A stretch of DNA of 64,000 nt from Lepidodermella squamata (lineage: Eukaryota > Gastrotricha): contig JBLDXI010000003.1 in NCBI GenBank assembly GCA_047495785.1, positions 4,278,001 through 4,342,000 of the forward strand, read 5' to 3'. Below, piece after piece: positions 12,206-25,030 of this stretch (positions are counted from its first letter, which is position 1; the number at the start of each line of letters is the position of its first letter). The notes under the pieces are model-generated. The model saw nothing but the letters and a program-made list of their open reading frames with translations, made no database searches and was not told the DNA's origin. Made by a program: the position numbers and the translations under genes.

Positions 12206-13729
12206 ACTAGCTAAATACACCTGTGGGGAGTATTGTGTAATAGAAGAAAAATATTTGCAGAGAAATTTCTTGCAATAAGGCAATAAAGGATGAATTTGCT
12301 GATACTGTCAGTTATTTTAAAGATCTTGTTTTGTTTTATGTCTGAGTAAACACCATAAACAGAGGATTTGGAACGCTTCATTTTCATCTTCCAATCTGAA
12401 CTCCTCTTGTGCAGTTCAGATAGAGGGACAAATGTAACTGAAAAATTCAAGACTGGATATCGTCGATTGACCATCATAGGGTTGAAATTGTGTCACATGC
12501 GAATCGATATTGGATATTGGTGAGAGACTATTGGGGGCAAGCTCCCCGTATCCCCGTATTCACGCTTATGTTGTTCGATCGAATTGGAAGCGGGTAAGGA
12601 GGGTTACATGTCGCGATAAGGACATCAATAGCCTATAGCCTGAAGTGACCAGCGTATATTCTGAGGCTCGAAGATTATAAATGACTTCTTGGCTGATGCT
12701 CGATGAGAACCGATTGAATAAAATGCGAACGTTTATACCTTGGCGCCATTACCGTAGAGAAATTTGTTTCTCCATGGCAAAATTAATCTGGTAATCAAAG
12801 CGAATTATTAGCGAAACAGATTTGTTCAGGTCCGACGGAAAAGCGAATAGGATACAAAACGCAAATTATTTGTTTGGGTTTTTATTTGTTCGTAAAAGCA
12901 GATCGACATCAAAACTAACACGAGAAACTGCATTTGTATAGAAGCGACATAAAATAGTAATATTACACAAATTAAACACCATTGCGGTACAAGGATTAGC
13001 CACTTGCGCACAACTCCAGCTACGTTCAATCGATGTGTCAATGAAAAGGCGATTCATCCCGTGTGCAGATTGAAATATATATTGCAAAAGAACGGATCAC
13101 GCACAGGATAAGTCAAACTAGACTGATCTTAGAAAAGACAAGAAGAGATTTCGTAGTAATAATTTATGAGAAGAATTAATGATATTATGATTTCATCAAG
13201 TGATGATAGTGATTTACGCGAATACTTCAAAGAGGAAGACGAACATGGCTCTTCCCGCTCTCGCCGACAATTGTAATTTATAGATCTCCGTAGCGCCAAA
13301 ATATTTCTTCCGGATATATAATAATACACATTTACGCTAATTATTTTTGAACCAGGGCGAAAGAATAGACTGATTTACAAAAAGAGATAAAGCTTTGCCG
13401 AACTATACAGTCACGTGAGTATAAATATAAATGATGAAACTGAAAAGTGAACTCACATTTATTAGTGCATATGAACAAATTGCACTGTTCTTTGATGATA
13501 TGGCTCTTTGTTGTACAAATTCAGAGACATGATCTTTTATCTTTATTCAAAATTTCACAGATCTTGTGCGCTATATTAATTTTGGGAGATAGAGATTTCA
13601 CAGACGCGGAATGCATTCATTATCACGCTAACAACAATAACGTAGAAGAGAAAGAGAGGCACAGAACGGAAAAGAATAGACAGGGATTATCAGTACATAA
13701 TTATTTCTAGACTATTCATGTAAAGGCAG
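12206..13729. other. Intergenic region between convergent RPL7 and V-ATPase c'' copy
   Basis: AT-rich sequence with no recognisable exon on either strand. It should contain the 3' UTRs of RPL7 (AATAAA near 12282) and of the minus-strand V-ATPase gene that ends at 13730. I see nothing else I can support. Confidence 0.4.
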
Positions 13730-14426
13730 TTACGCAGAAACGGTAGCTGTGAAAGGTTCTATTTTCGACTGCTGAATGATGGCAACAATGACACCGAAGA
13801 GGCCAATCGCAGAGGCGAAGATTTCCACAATGAGGATTTTCACGAAGAGGACAGGATTTTGAGCATCGGCTAGGGCGGCACCCGATCCGACAATGCCGAC
13901 GCAAAGACCGCACGCCAAGTTCGAGAGCCCGACTGTCAGACCTGCCGCGAACAAGATATAACCGGCACCGTGGTATTTAATCTGGTTGGCGACATCAGGA
14001 ATCATAGCCGGATCGACAAAGCTGATCTTCTGCGAAAGCACAATAGCGATGATAATACCATAAATCGCGACAGCCTCGCAGAAAATGATTGAAATGAGGT
14101 TCTTCGTGCGAATTCTAGGCGCCTTGACACCACCTCCGACAATGCTAGCTCCAGTAGTGAAAATTCCACACGCAGCACCAAGGACGCTCAGCGAGATTGC
14201 AAGGCCAACGCCAGTGCCCATCCACATGTAAGGACTCGTGGTCTATATCGAATTTTCATTTAGAAATCATCAAGGGAAAGGCTGATGAAAGTATTACCTG
14301 CAGGAACCACCCGACATCGTACCGGTATCCTTGGCCGGAGATAAGATAGTAACCAGAAAGGACGAGGATTGCAAAACTGGCAATCGAAGCAATAATGTAA
14401 ACAAAACCACGTGGACTTAGCGACAT
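13730..14426 (-). CDS. ATP6V0B: V-ATPase V0 proteolipid subunit c'' (copy A)
   Basis: Two exons (14298-14426, 13730-14242) encode 213 residues, the normal length of the c'' subunit. The product is a multi-pass proteolipid: one extra N-terminal helix ([20 protein letters not shown]) followed by the paired helices of the c-ring. The proton-carrying Glu is at 99 in [11 protein letters not shown], and the family segment [12 protein letters not shown] is present. c'' is one subunit of the membrane rotor that acidifies endosomes, lysosomes and secretory vesicles. Copy B lies 262 bp upstream on the same strand with identical exon lengths and intron position. Compared with B the N- and C-termini and lumenal loops differ most. 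Both copies keep the key residues, so both are probably functional. Confidence 0.95.
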
Positions 14427-14687
14427 GGTTTGAAATGCTATTGAATTAAGCTGCTCTAAATTGTGAAGAAATCAATCAAATTCAATTATTTATCTCGTTT
14501 CGTCTCTGAATAATTAAAATAATTCACAACATTTTTTGTCAACAAAAGACTAGGCAAGCATATCGTAATATATAGCCAAATTTTGTATATAATCACATGG
14601 TAAGAAAATATTGAAATCATAAATAAAATCAGCGTTGATTGAAATGATTAGCACCTTTGAATCGATGAAAGAATTAAGCAAACAAAA

Positions 14688-15386
14688 TTAGGCAGCAGCA
14701 GCAGCGGTGTAGGTCGCAATTTTAGAGCTCTGAATGATAGCAACAATAACACCGAAAAGACCAATGGCTGATGCGAAAATCTCAATAATTAAAATTTTGA
14801 CGAAGAGCTCAGGATTTTGAGCATCGGCGAGCGCAGCGCCCGACCCGATAATGCCGATACACAACCCACAGAACAAGTTCGAAAGACCTGTGGTAAGACC
14901 AGACGCGAAAATGAGGTAACCAGCACCGTGAAATTTGTATTGGTTTTCGTCACCAATGATGTTAGCCTGGTTAATGACGTTGATATTTTGAGAAAGAACG
15001 ATGGCAATAATGATGCCGAAAATGGCGACTGCCTCGCAGAAAATGACTGAAATCAAGTTTTTCGTGCGAATCCTGGGAGTTTTCACGCCGCCGCCGACTA
15101 TTGTTACCCCGGTGGCATAGATTCCCGAGGCAGCGCCGAGCACACTCAACGAGATCGCAAGACCGGCTCCAAGACCCATCCACAAAAACGGACTGATTGA
15201 CTAAACACGAATATCAATTGATTAAAATAAACAATTGTCAAATGATTTCCAAATTACCGTGAGGAACCATCCAATATCGTATCGATAGCCCTGGCCAGAA
15301 ATGAGGTAATATCCAGATGTTATGAGGATGGCCAGACTGGCAAGGGATGCCAGAAAGTAAATGAAATAGCCAGCTCTGTATGCCAT
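14688..15386 (-). CDS. ATP6V0B: V-ATPase V0 proteolipid subunit c'' (copy B)
   Basis: Two exons (15258-15386, 14688-15200) give 213 residues with the same exon sizes (129 + 513 nt) as copy A and an intron at the same site. The sequence begins [20 protein letters not shown], keeps Glu99 ([11 protein letters not shown]) and [12 protein letters not shown], and ends in an alanine run. The loop near residue 120 ([16 protein letters not shown]) differs clearly from copy A. It belongs to the same rotor ring as copy A. The spacing of 262 bp between the copies would allow separate promoters or a shared transcript; the sequence does not decide. Confidence 0.95.
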
Positions 15387-16063
15387 TTAACTCAATATCT
15401 AAGAAAACAAAACATGAAAGTATGAAAAAATTTCTCTGATTATATTCACTTCGCAAATAACAATGATAGTATTTTGTATAATAATGACATTAGAAAAAGT
15501 AGTACACAATTTGAATAAGCGTGATCAGTCCTTTGAACTTGTTGCATTTTGCCGTTTTAAACAACACGATTTACTCAGGGCGCGACAATATATCAGTAGT
15601 CAGGTAATAATTTATCCTTGCGGTGATCAAGGTAAAAGTTGTGCACACGGAACACGGATGAGGAAAGCCGCTGAACCTTGGTGATCAACGACCACGTGGC
15701 AGCGGACAGAACATACGAAGACAGACCACGCGCAAAGCGATAGAGACACCAGTGAACATCCAAATAAATAGTAAGGCAAGTCGGTCACGGAAAATAGAAT
15801 AGCGGAAGTAGTCCAGGATTGCGAAAATAGTGTGTGAAGGGCAATAAAGGCCTGTATTTTTCTTCTGTCTTTGTTCTTGTTTAATACTCGATTTTCGAGA
15901 ACGATTTGCAGCGATAAAACAGTACAGCAGGTGACTACGCTGGAACGAGCACTGAACTGCTTTTCAATTCACATAATAACACAGAATAAATGAGAGGAAC
16001 CACTTGAGGTGACACTCAGCTTCAATGCACCGATCTATGATAGTATGACAGTAATACAACAAA
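15387..16063. other. Spacer between V-ATPase copy B and SARA
   Basis: No supported gene. A plus-strand AATAAA occurs near 15842, and the short ORFs here have no recognisable protein character. The spacer should hold the promoter of V-ATPase copy B and the 3' UTR of SARA. Confidence 0.35.
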
Positions 16064-19000
16064 TCAAGAGTCATCAACCAGCATTTCAGCAGCCAGAGTC
16101 ACTTCGTTCGAGGAACTGCGGTGAGATGGCGCGTAGACGATCGGCGGGTTCGCAAACAACACTAATTCGAAACACAGCCCGCCGCCGGGTAGTTTCGCCC
16201 CGAGAGCCTGGGCCACGTTGAACAGGGTCGGAATGAGTTCCGAGTCCAGCGACTCGACTGCCTGATCAGGAAGAGGCAGGTACTCGACGGCGCCGTCCGC
16301 CTGAGACAACATGGTTGCTTCGAAGCCGAGACCGTCGGGGTCGAGCCGGATGCGCACGATGACCTGCACCGGCAAGTCACCCGGCGATTTTTTCGTCGCA
16401 TTGACGGCGTGTGCGAACGAGTCGCTGAACGGCGATAGCGCCAGTTGCGTTGAGCTTGCGAAGGCCAGCGAGGCACGGTCCAACACATAGACCACGGCGG
16501 TCGATTGCGACACGAGCGGGTCGGTCGGTGGGCTGTTGCCCGACGACGATGTTGAAGAAGATGACTCACTAGCCAATGCCGCGGTTGTGAACACCGACGG
16601 GGAGCACCACACAGCTTGGGCCGCCGGGTCGAACGGCCAGGCGTGCACGGCGGAAACTCGAATGCTTGATTCTGTCTTCGCTACGTGAGCCAATGAATTC
16701 AGCATAGTAGAATGAAATCTAAAAATACAACGCAATTGTTTTCAACTCGTTTCATAAATGCGAAATAGTCAACATACCCTATAGGCAAGCGACATCTGAG
16801 AGCAGCCTGAGGTCTGGTCCAAGACGTTGCCATTTCAACGTTCGCTTGGATCCATTCAATCTGAAGCGTATCGTTGCTGACGATGTCGCCGTTATTCGCC
16901 ATACTACACGCGATTGAGTAGTTCTGGCGAGAGGCGAGCGCCGTCCTGAGCTCAGTCATTTGATCAGCAGTAACTTGTAGCATAGCCCCGTCTTCTAACA
17001 CGGTGATTCGCGCCCGAGCGCCGGTCCCATCCGGCCTCAGCGATCCGTTGAAAATTACGAAACTAGCGGCGACCATTCGAATCTGTTCGGTGGTCGACGT
17101 TGACACGCCTAGCATTGTAATAGCCTCAGTTCTGTACGTGGCATCGGGTGGGCTAGCTTGAACCGCAACGAGATGGCCGTCAGCCGATGGTGAGAAAGAA
17201 GTGCCGATCGCTAACACATGTTCATTGCCGGACAGGGCTAGCAAACGGATCTGATTCGCCGCTGTCACCGGTAACAGCAACACGTGCCGATGATTTGAAC
17301 TCGGCTCGCTGGTCGGTGTCGACGTGTTACACGCCCGGTCTAGGTGCAGAACAGCTCCAGCAATCGTTTCGAGGCGATAGCGGAACGATCGAAAGTCAGA
17401 AAATAAAGACAGCACGGTATGCCCGGGAACGTGGAACAAGGGCGAGCGATTTGCGTCAGAAACCAACGGCGTTGGGTAGTGACCAACTTCGTGACCCAAA
17501 CGCAACAAGACTCTAAGAGGGAAAAGTCTCGCCCAGGCTAGTTCGTTCGGGTCCATAACCAAAACAGCAGCGAGCCACCTCGCGTGACTTGGAATCGGCA
17601 CTTGCTGAGTACATTGAAACGACGGCCGATACACGAGGAAGCCGACCGGGTCAACGGCAACAAATGCCAACTCGTCGTAGAACCTGCCTTGCTCTGCATC
17701 AGCCCAAACACGCTCGAAAAACCGAATCACCACTTCGGCAAAACCAGGCAAAGAATGGGTTCTTAATACGACAACGTACTCAGACTCCGAAGGGGCGCAT
17801 AGCCCGAGGGAAGCCACGGCATACACCGGGGCATCTGATGCTCCGGGGCAACAACACTCTGATAGATCCACGCGTTTGATTCGCAGAGCTAAGCCAGGAT
17901 TGAGCGATACAATAACAGTTGCGCCGGAGTCCACTTCTGCCAGGCCGTTTTGGAGAAAATTTGATCTGTCAGTTGCCCACGAGTAGTTTGATTTGATTCC
18001 TAGAGGCACCAGGGGTACCGCTGCTGTCGAAGCGCCCATGTCACTAGCGGCCGCGGCAAAAGCAGCGCCGACTTCGCCTCCGACCATCGGAGACGCGTCG
18101 GCCGATGATTGGTCGATTGGAGACGTAGCGCTTGCCGTGGCCGCGGCGACTTGCTGATTCTCACCAGGTCGGACGCCGTCTGAAAAGACGACTTTCTTCT
18201 TACTACGGCGCGATTCACCCTTCGATCCACCTCCAGCTTGGCTAGATGATGACGAAGAGGTTGACGAAACTGGACCAACGCGACTTTTCAGCACATTTTT
18301 TAGAGCGGACGGAGCGGCGGTGGGCGGACCAGTGTCAGCGTTGTTGCGCCTCGCCTCAAGCCGGATCAGCTCCGGATAGCAGGCGACGCAAACGCGAGCG
18401 ACGGCGTTGAGAAATTCGAGATGAAATCGCAGCGAGCAGCACGTGCTGCAGTAGACCTTACCGCAAGCTCGACAGTGGTGGCGCCGCTTTGTAAACGTGA
18501 AACGACAACCGCAAGCTGCACAAAATGGGGCGTCACTGTCCGGCACCCAAGGTGGAGCTTCACGACCGAGGGTGTCGCCGCAGGGTAGCACTCGGCTAGG
18601 CTCGTTAGCCGCTGCTTCGAGCGCCGCCATTGCTTCTTCTTCGGTTTGCAGTGGAGGTGCCTCGTCTGTTCGGGGCGAGTCGTCGTCCGCATCGGCTGCC
18701 AACATTGCGGCGTCGATTGGAGAGTTTTCAGCGGCGAAGGGTGGAGCCTGAGCGAGTGGCGAGGGCACACCATCTAAGAGCGAGGAGCGCGAAAGACTTG
18801 CCGAGTCGGGGCTGCATGAAGACGTCGACGATGGGATGATCGGCACAGGCAGCTGTAGGATTTCGCTGCTTGCCGAGCAGTTTGACGGCGAACGACGCCC
18901 AGACGCGAGTACCCCTATTGCCTGCAGCGTCGGTCCAGCAGATGGCAGGGTAGTTTCTATTTTAGAAGCACTGTCTTCCTCAGGCGCTGTTAGTAACATC

Positions 19001-20205
19001 TTTTTGTCGGACGTTGGAGACCTGGCGACCGGAAAGAAATCGCCGCCGTTAGTTGCGATTCCGCCATCGAGGGCGGGCTCGGATTTAGAAGTGACGCATG
19101 GCAGACCGAACAAACTCGACGGTCGCTTAGTTCCAACAGCATGATGAGGCTGTTGCTGTTGTGCTTTGTTGCTGGGAAGCTCGATAGCAGAATCTGACAG
19201 TAGCAAAGATGACGGCCGTCGACATCCGCCCTGGGACTGAGCGGCTGGTTTGCCACCAACGGTGCTGCGATTCGAAGACACTATAGGCAACGAGAGAAAT
19301 GGCGCACAGTTCTGTTTCCCGGAAGATGGCATTCCCTCGGTGAAAAAGAGCGAGTCACTTTTACAGTTTTCCACGTTGCATGAAGCCGAAAAATCAAGTG
19401 ACGAACGTGTGGGCGTTTCTGATGCTTCTAAGCTGACACCAGCTGAACCAGTAATATCGCTGTGGCGCCGCAACGTCGTATTGCCGACCGGAGTCAGTGC
19501 GTTCGAAGTGTCTGGACTAGTGAGCGTCGGTGTCCGAGTGGTTGAGTCGCTTTCGCTGGTCACGCTACGAAGTTTTCCCGTCGAAAATAGAGCGGCAACA
19601 TCGTCGGAATAAGATCTATTCAAGTCAGACACAGAATTATCTCCCTCGAAGCTGTTTTCTGCCATTAGTGAAGCAGCATAGAGATTTTGCAATAGAACAT
19701 TGTTGTTCCCAGAATTGCTCATCTGATCAGTCTGAGATGACGAATCACCAGCGTCTAGTGATGCGAATTCAGATGAACTGCAAAGACCAGAGTCCATATT
19801 GCTAGAGGAATGTTCATCAATCAACAGGTGTTTGTTTTTGTCAGATGGTGGCTGACTGCTGCTCAAATCTGCGCACTCGTCTTTCGCGCACTCGTCCATA
19901 ACATCCACCCTGATTTTCTCAGCCCCTGGCTCCGAGCCAGACGACTGCGCGAAGCCGGCGATTGACATCGGTGTAGGGTGAACTCCATTTTCCGTTACGA
20001 TTGGAGGAGGGGATGGCGATGCGCTACGGCGGAGAAACTGCAGTGGTTTTGAAGAAAATATAGCTTTGGTCGACCCAGATGACAGTTTATCTATTAATAG
20101 GTATCACTGAATAATTGTTGTTTCGATAGCATTTTATAAATTACCGAGCTCTTCGTGCTCAAAATCATCTAGAGCTCGATCAAGATCGAACAACTGCTGG
20201 CTCAT
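16064..20205 (-). CDS. ZFYVE9: SARA/endofin-type FYVE protein (Smad anchor)
   Basis: Three exons (20145-20205, 16778-20090, 16064-16718) encode 1342 residues, similar in size to animal SARA proteins. The first ~525 residues are Ser-rich and disordered. A FYVE zinc finger follows (about 530-597): WVPDSDAPFC, RRHHCRACG and RVCVAC carry the PI3P-binding and zinc residues. The C-terminal ~650 residues match the SARA/endofin C-terminal domain (for example FFERVWADAEQGRFYDELAF). SARA binds PI3P on early endosomes and presents Smad proteins to TGF-beta receptors; endofin (ZFYVE16) is the paralogue, and I cannot exclude a single ancestral gene. The start at 20205 was chosen because exon 1 joins in phase to the long ORF. 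It lies 162 bp downstream of UCHL5. Confidence 0.92.
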
Positions 20206-20366
20206 GACATGCCGTCACCATAAATAATTGAAATTAAGGATAAATCTAAATAAGACAGTCATGATGACACGTTAATAAAGTTTAGTTTAGCCTGGCGATG
20301 TGACAGAAAATGAAACGACAGGTTGAAAATCAAAGATCCGTGATCGACGGAAAACCGTCCAGTGAC

Positions 20367-21542
20367 TTAGTCACGATTGATACGAGCCGTGGCTGGGCGC
20401 TCTGCTGCGCGACGTTTAGCTTGCTCCAAAAGCGGAATGAGTTTCCCTTGACTAGCAAGAAGTTTGAGAAGTTCCACAATGAACGGGACATAATTGTGAC
20501 GTCGGCGGATATTTTCAGCCCGCTGTCGTTGACGCTTTTGATCTTCTGCCAAAATGCGTTGCTCTAGATTACTAAGATGAGCTCCAAGCTCGTCGATAGC
20601 AGGGTTTCCTGTGTTGCCAATAACTCCGCCGTACTGCATCATGAAAGAATCGCTGTCAGTGTTAGGAGGCGTAATGCCTGCAGCAGCCAACGCTTGTTGC
20701 AACTGAACTTTAAGCTCATCACGCTGACGAATCAACAAAGATCGTCGATCAGTTACAACGCCCATAAGTGCAAACTCAATACTTTCAGCGCCGACGGAAG
20801 CTTGGTGGCGGCGGATGCGGTCGATCAACACAGCACGCGCACGTTCAAGCCAAGCGTTTGGACCGCCTTCAACCTTCCCATGATCAATAGGACCCTCGCG
20901 TAAGCCATCCAGTTCATAGAGTCTGCCATCAACAGGTACAAAGCTGACAAAATGGTACGCATCGCGGTCACTATGGCTAGGGCCATCGACAAAAACGACC
21001 TGCTGTTGTCCAAAACTGTTATGAACAGAACGCATCGTTTCGGAATTGCTCAAAGCTAGACCCTTCAGAGAAGAGTCAAAGCACTTGGAAAAATCCTTGA
21101 ATTCACCAAGAGTAGTTCCCAGTCTCATCTCAGGATGTTCAGCGTTAAGTACAACGTGAAGTAAAGCTTGAGTGGCGCATGCATTCGAAATTACTTGTTT
21201 TGCAAAAAATATTCTTTCCAGCCTGCTATCATCGACAATGGTCAAAGCAGAATCAGGCTCAGGATCAGGTTGCCATTTGAACAAGAAAATAAGGCCAAGA
21301 ATTGGTTTGAGTTCCTCAAAAGCCTCAGCTGAGATGTCGTAAATCTCTTCTACCTGGATTCCTTCCACGCCAAAGCCACGCAGGAGTTCGGAAAATACCC
21401 CGGGGTCACTTTCTAAAATGAAAACATTGATTTTGTTTAGTGTGGCCTAAATGATACAACAAACCGATCAAGCACCTAATGAAATAAAAATAAAATGATT
21501 GCAACTTAAATATGCTCACGCTTACCAATCACCGGCAGACAT
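20367..21542 (-). CDS. UCHL5: UCHL5/UCH37 proteasome-associated deubiquitinase
   Basis: Three exons (21526-21542, 21465-21475, 20367-21412) encode 357 residues. The second exon is only 11 nt: without it exon 1 meets exon 3 at a stop codon, with it the N-terminus reads MSAGDWCLIESDPGVFSELL, as in the family. Catalytic residues are all present: Gln82, Cys88 (VISNACATQ), His163 (AYHFVSF) and Asp178 (LYELDGL). The C-terminal ENIRRRHNYVPFIVELLKLL helix and basic tail correspond to the ULD/KEKE region that binds proteasomal Rpn13. The enzyme trims ubiquitin chains at the 19S particle and also occurs in INO80 in other animals. SARA follows 162 bp downstream on the same strand. Confidence 0.96.
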
Positions 21543-23353
21543 TGAAAGCGACCTAATTAACTTTAGAAATCAATAAACCATAAACCTACATGAAAGGGAC
21601 AAAAAGACAGTAGTCATCGATTATTGAGGCGATTCGTACTTAGGTTCCATGTTAGCACATCCCGCAGTCAAATGACTTGCATTCGCTGTTTACATCGCAC
21701 AAGGCACAGGACACAGGGTAAACTCTCTCATTCAATCCAAATGAAACACTGACAACTCAATAAAGGATAATCACGCCATCACAACGTTTTAACTTTCTTC
21801 GATCCTACTTCATTTTCTAAACAGAACCGGAAGCTAAAATAACGAGACCTATCGCAATGTCGCAAGTTATCTGGCCTTCAGTGGATTGAGATGAATCTCG
21901 GGTTCTGCTCATCTCTTTTATGTTGTTGACAAAGTATAGCATTGAAAATGGCGCAAAAGCTAGCGGAGTTCTGTTCTGACTGAATGATAGCGGCACATCA
22001 TACATCATCATTATCAAGGTAAGGAAAAAGAAGACTTTCGCCAAAGTGACCCCCCGCTCGTTTCCACCCGTTTAAAGGTCTTACCCTTCCAATCATACCA
22101 GATACACTTTGTCCTTCTAAGTTAATGCAACTTAATATTTTTTTAAATTAATGACGATATAAAAATAAATGGACGTGAAAAGTTTTGGCGGGCGCGGGAA
22201 AGAAGTTTTGAGTTATGAAGAATGAAAGCTTCTAAAATCACAAAAAACTGTCCCCGTAAATGCACCGGATTCGGATCGTTGGACTTCTTCCCACCATAGG
22301 TATTGGCGACAACTAGCTACTTGAGCGTGGCAAATGCTTCTAAAGATCAGCTACTGATCTGAAATATGCAGCTCTTCAATGACATCGCAACAAACATCAT
22401 ATTCAGGCGAATAGAACGTTTTATTTTCAGAATATACCGTTTATCATGTATTTTACTGTCGTTCACTGTGTTTCTCGTTTATTGTTTACTGTCGCCATTG
22501 GCCATTGGCCTTAAAGCTCTTTAAAAGCCCGATGTTTGAATTTGATTTCGAGGAAACTGGAAGTTCCCTTATTGTGAGTACAAATTGTGAAACCACATGT
22601 ACGTAGAAAGTAGAAAGTAGATGGTGAATCTGTTATGAGCTTCATCTACTAGAATCTGCTAATGTAATGCGAGTTTAACTTTTCCATCTGGATGATGTCA
22701 TCTGCTCGGTAAAATCCAGAATTACGGTACCGAATGGGGTGGAGTCCGGATACTTACTTGTTCGCCTCGTATTTCTCATTAGCACCCTGGATGCGCGCGA
22801 CTTCTTCTAGTTCACCTACTAGTTCACCTGAAAGCGTCTACTGACAAGTCCTACCGCTATGCTCAATGCTTAATGCCTCTTGTGAAAATTAGGTAATCAT
22901 AGGGTGGGTCGTTAGAACGTATGCATCAGCAATCCACTCGGAAGTCACTAAGCTGTGTTGAAAATTCGGAAATTGATTTACAAAGTTATGGTTCATCATG
23001 TCACTAGGCTCTCAGCTTCGTTCTGCTCGCATGGCAGTTGTGATACTTTCTCGTGAATTCAGCACTGCTTGTTTTTTTGGTGTTACCTATTTGGATTAGG
23101 GTGCGATACCTGAATTCCGTTCTCGGAACTGGGGTCTTACCACAAGGGTCGTATTCATGGGTGCGAGCGGCACAATCCTCATTGTTTCTTTATCTATTCT
23201 GGATTTTACCTAAATCTCCAATCACTGATTTCACTGATTCATCAGAAATACTAAAAGCAATGTCAACATTTTAGGTTTATATATATTATCATTCGAAATT
23301 GATACTGCTTGATCCGACCTCTGACTTAGACATTTGTCACTGCAGTACTTACC
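21543..23353. other. Intergenic region between divergent UCHL5 and TMEM65
   Basis: AT-rich sequence with short spurious ORFs and no recognisable exon. It must contain the promoters of UCHL5 (-) and TMEM65 (+). No clear core promoter motif was identified. Confidence 0.4.
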
Positions 23354-25030
23354 ATGCTCTCACGGTACAATCTATTTTACCGCGGCAGCATGGCGCTGAA
23401 TGTCGCTCGGATCTATCATAAAGAACCTAGCAGGATACATGTCGTCGCAGTGGATTTTACTGACAAGGCATCCGTAGATCATTTTCTTCACCGTTTATCT
23501 GAGGACGAACGAAAAAGCTTATCATCTTCTTTAACGATTCAAGAAGTCTTGAAAAGTAAACCCTTTGACACATAATCAAATGCAAAATTGCAATGTTGTT
23601 TAAATTTTATTTCAGACAAGTCGCTTCCTGTAGAATCACTAAAATTTAGAGCTCTGTGTTTAGGTGAGTTTTTGAGCTTCCTTGTATCAAAACGGGTTAT
23701 AAAGTGTCTCTCTATTGGTTGGAGTTCTCTGTATGTACTAACTGTAATTGTCAATATTAAACGTTGGCTATTATTCGAAGATTTTGAAGAGCTGGACTTT
23801 TTCCATCGACGTGAAATAAACACTTCTCAAATGCAACTTCATTGCTCGGTCATAGCTGAAATTTTTGGAAGACGTTGATGCGAGCAATCTTCAAGCAGAA
23901 ATACGATTTTGAAATTTGTTAATGAATTATTTCATCGATTAAACGTCATTGTAGATTGTCGTTGGTGAAGCAGTATCACTTCTGTGCTTCGATCGCTGGC
24001 TTTTACTGCCATAAAAGCACACTTTGTAACGACCATGTAGATTGCTGAATCTGCCGAAATTATTTTAATTTTTCAGTTGCAATACTATCAATAACTAGAG
24101 TCAAATAAGCTTGGAAAGTATAGTGCAAGAGCTCATCACCTGTAATTATTTCATGGAAATGTAACAAGCTCATAAACTTTGCTTTGAATCAAGTTGCTAT
24201 CAAAGCGCTTGAGATCTGTTGGGAAGAGGAAGGTAAATTTGCCCTTGAACATGGCGATATTGTAATTAACCTTTAAGCAACTTCGAATTTCCGACTACTT
24301 GAATGACTCTGATATGGCTTGTATAGGTGGAATATTATGTGCGAAAATATCATTTTTCTCGACAGCACAGTTGCTACACTCGAACGTAATCATCGATTTT
24401 AGATAATCCACTCTGTTCTCTTTTTAGTCGCAGTTTCGAATGGCCTGCCATTTATTGGCTTTGGATTTCTCGACAACAGCTTGATGATTCTTGCGGTAAG
24501 AAATTTCAACATATTCGGGTAGCAAATATGAAAATATACTTTGACCTAGGGAGAATCTATTGAGAACACGTGGGGCGCTGTAATGGGCATTTCTACAATG
24601 GCTGGTAACATGATTTGTGTTATTATCGCTGTTCATAAGGTATAACTTTCATGCTATCAGCTGCTGCTCTCGGCAACTGGGTGTCTGACATTGTGGGGAT
24701 GGGGTACGCAGATCCTGGGAGATTCGATGCTGTTATAACTCAGTTTCTTTTACAGAACTGCTGGCTATGTTGAGGCTGTGTGTTATAAAATTGGTATTCG
24801 GCCACCTGACATGTCAGCTGAGCAGATGGACAAATTCTCCACTCGCTTTTCGGCCGTTCTGGTATGTATTACGCTTGACTGCTTGTTTTTGAACAGCATT
24901 TTATCACGCTGTTTATTTACAGGGAAGGTGCATCGGTATTACAATCGGTTGCTTCCTTGGAATGTTTCCGTTATTGTTCTTCGACAAGCGTAGCAAGGAA
25001 GAAAAGCAAAAGAAAGAACCAGCTGCGTGA
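23354..25030 (+). CDS. TMEM65: TMEM65, mitochondrial inner-membrane protein
   Basis: Seven exons (23354-23555, 23616-23663, 24428-24495, 24550-24604, 24661-24703, 24756-24861, 24923-25030) encode 209 residues. The N-terminus (MLSRYNLFYRGSMALNVARI) is basic and amphipathic, like a mitochondrial targeting sequence. The conserved core follows: GLPFIGFGFLDNS (first membrane segment), MGISTMAAAALGNWVSD (second), AGYVEAVCYKIGIRPPDMS and the last segment IGITIGCFLGMFPLLFF, then a charged tail. TMEM65 sits in the inner membrane and has been linked to sodium/calcium exchange in mammals; that role is knowledge of the family, not visible here. Most introns are 51-62 nt; one of 764 nt separates the presequence exons from the membrane part. 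AATAAA lies near 25240. Confidence 0.93.

Noticed and set aside
13730-15386. Second V-ATPase c'' copy as an assembly duplication
   Set aside because: The two copies differ at many coding and all non-coding positions, including loops and termini, so they are real diverged paralogues.
16162-16569. 135-codon ORF antisense frame within SARA
   Set aside because: Overlaps the conserved SARA C-terminal domain on the same strand in another frame with Arg/Ser-biased composition; a shadow of the real gene.
21413-21525. Direct splice of UCHL5 exon 1 to the long exon
   Set aside because: It produces TGA at the junction; the 11-nt exon restores the conserved N-terminus in phase.
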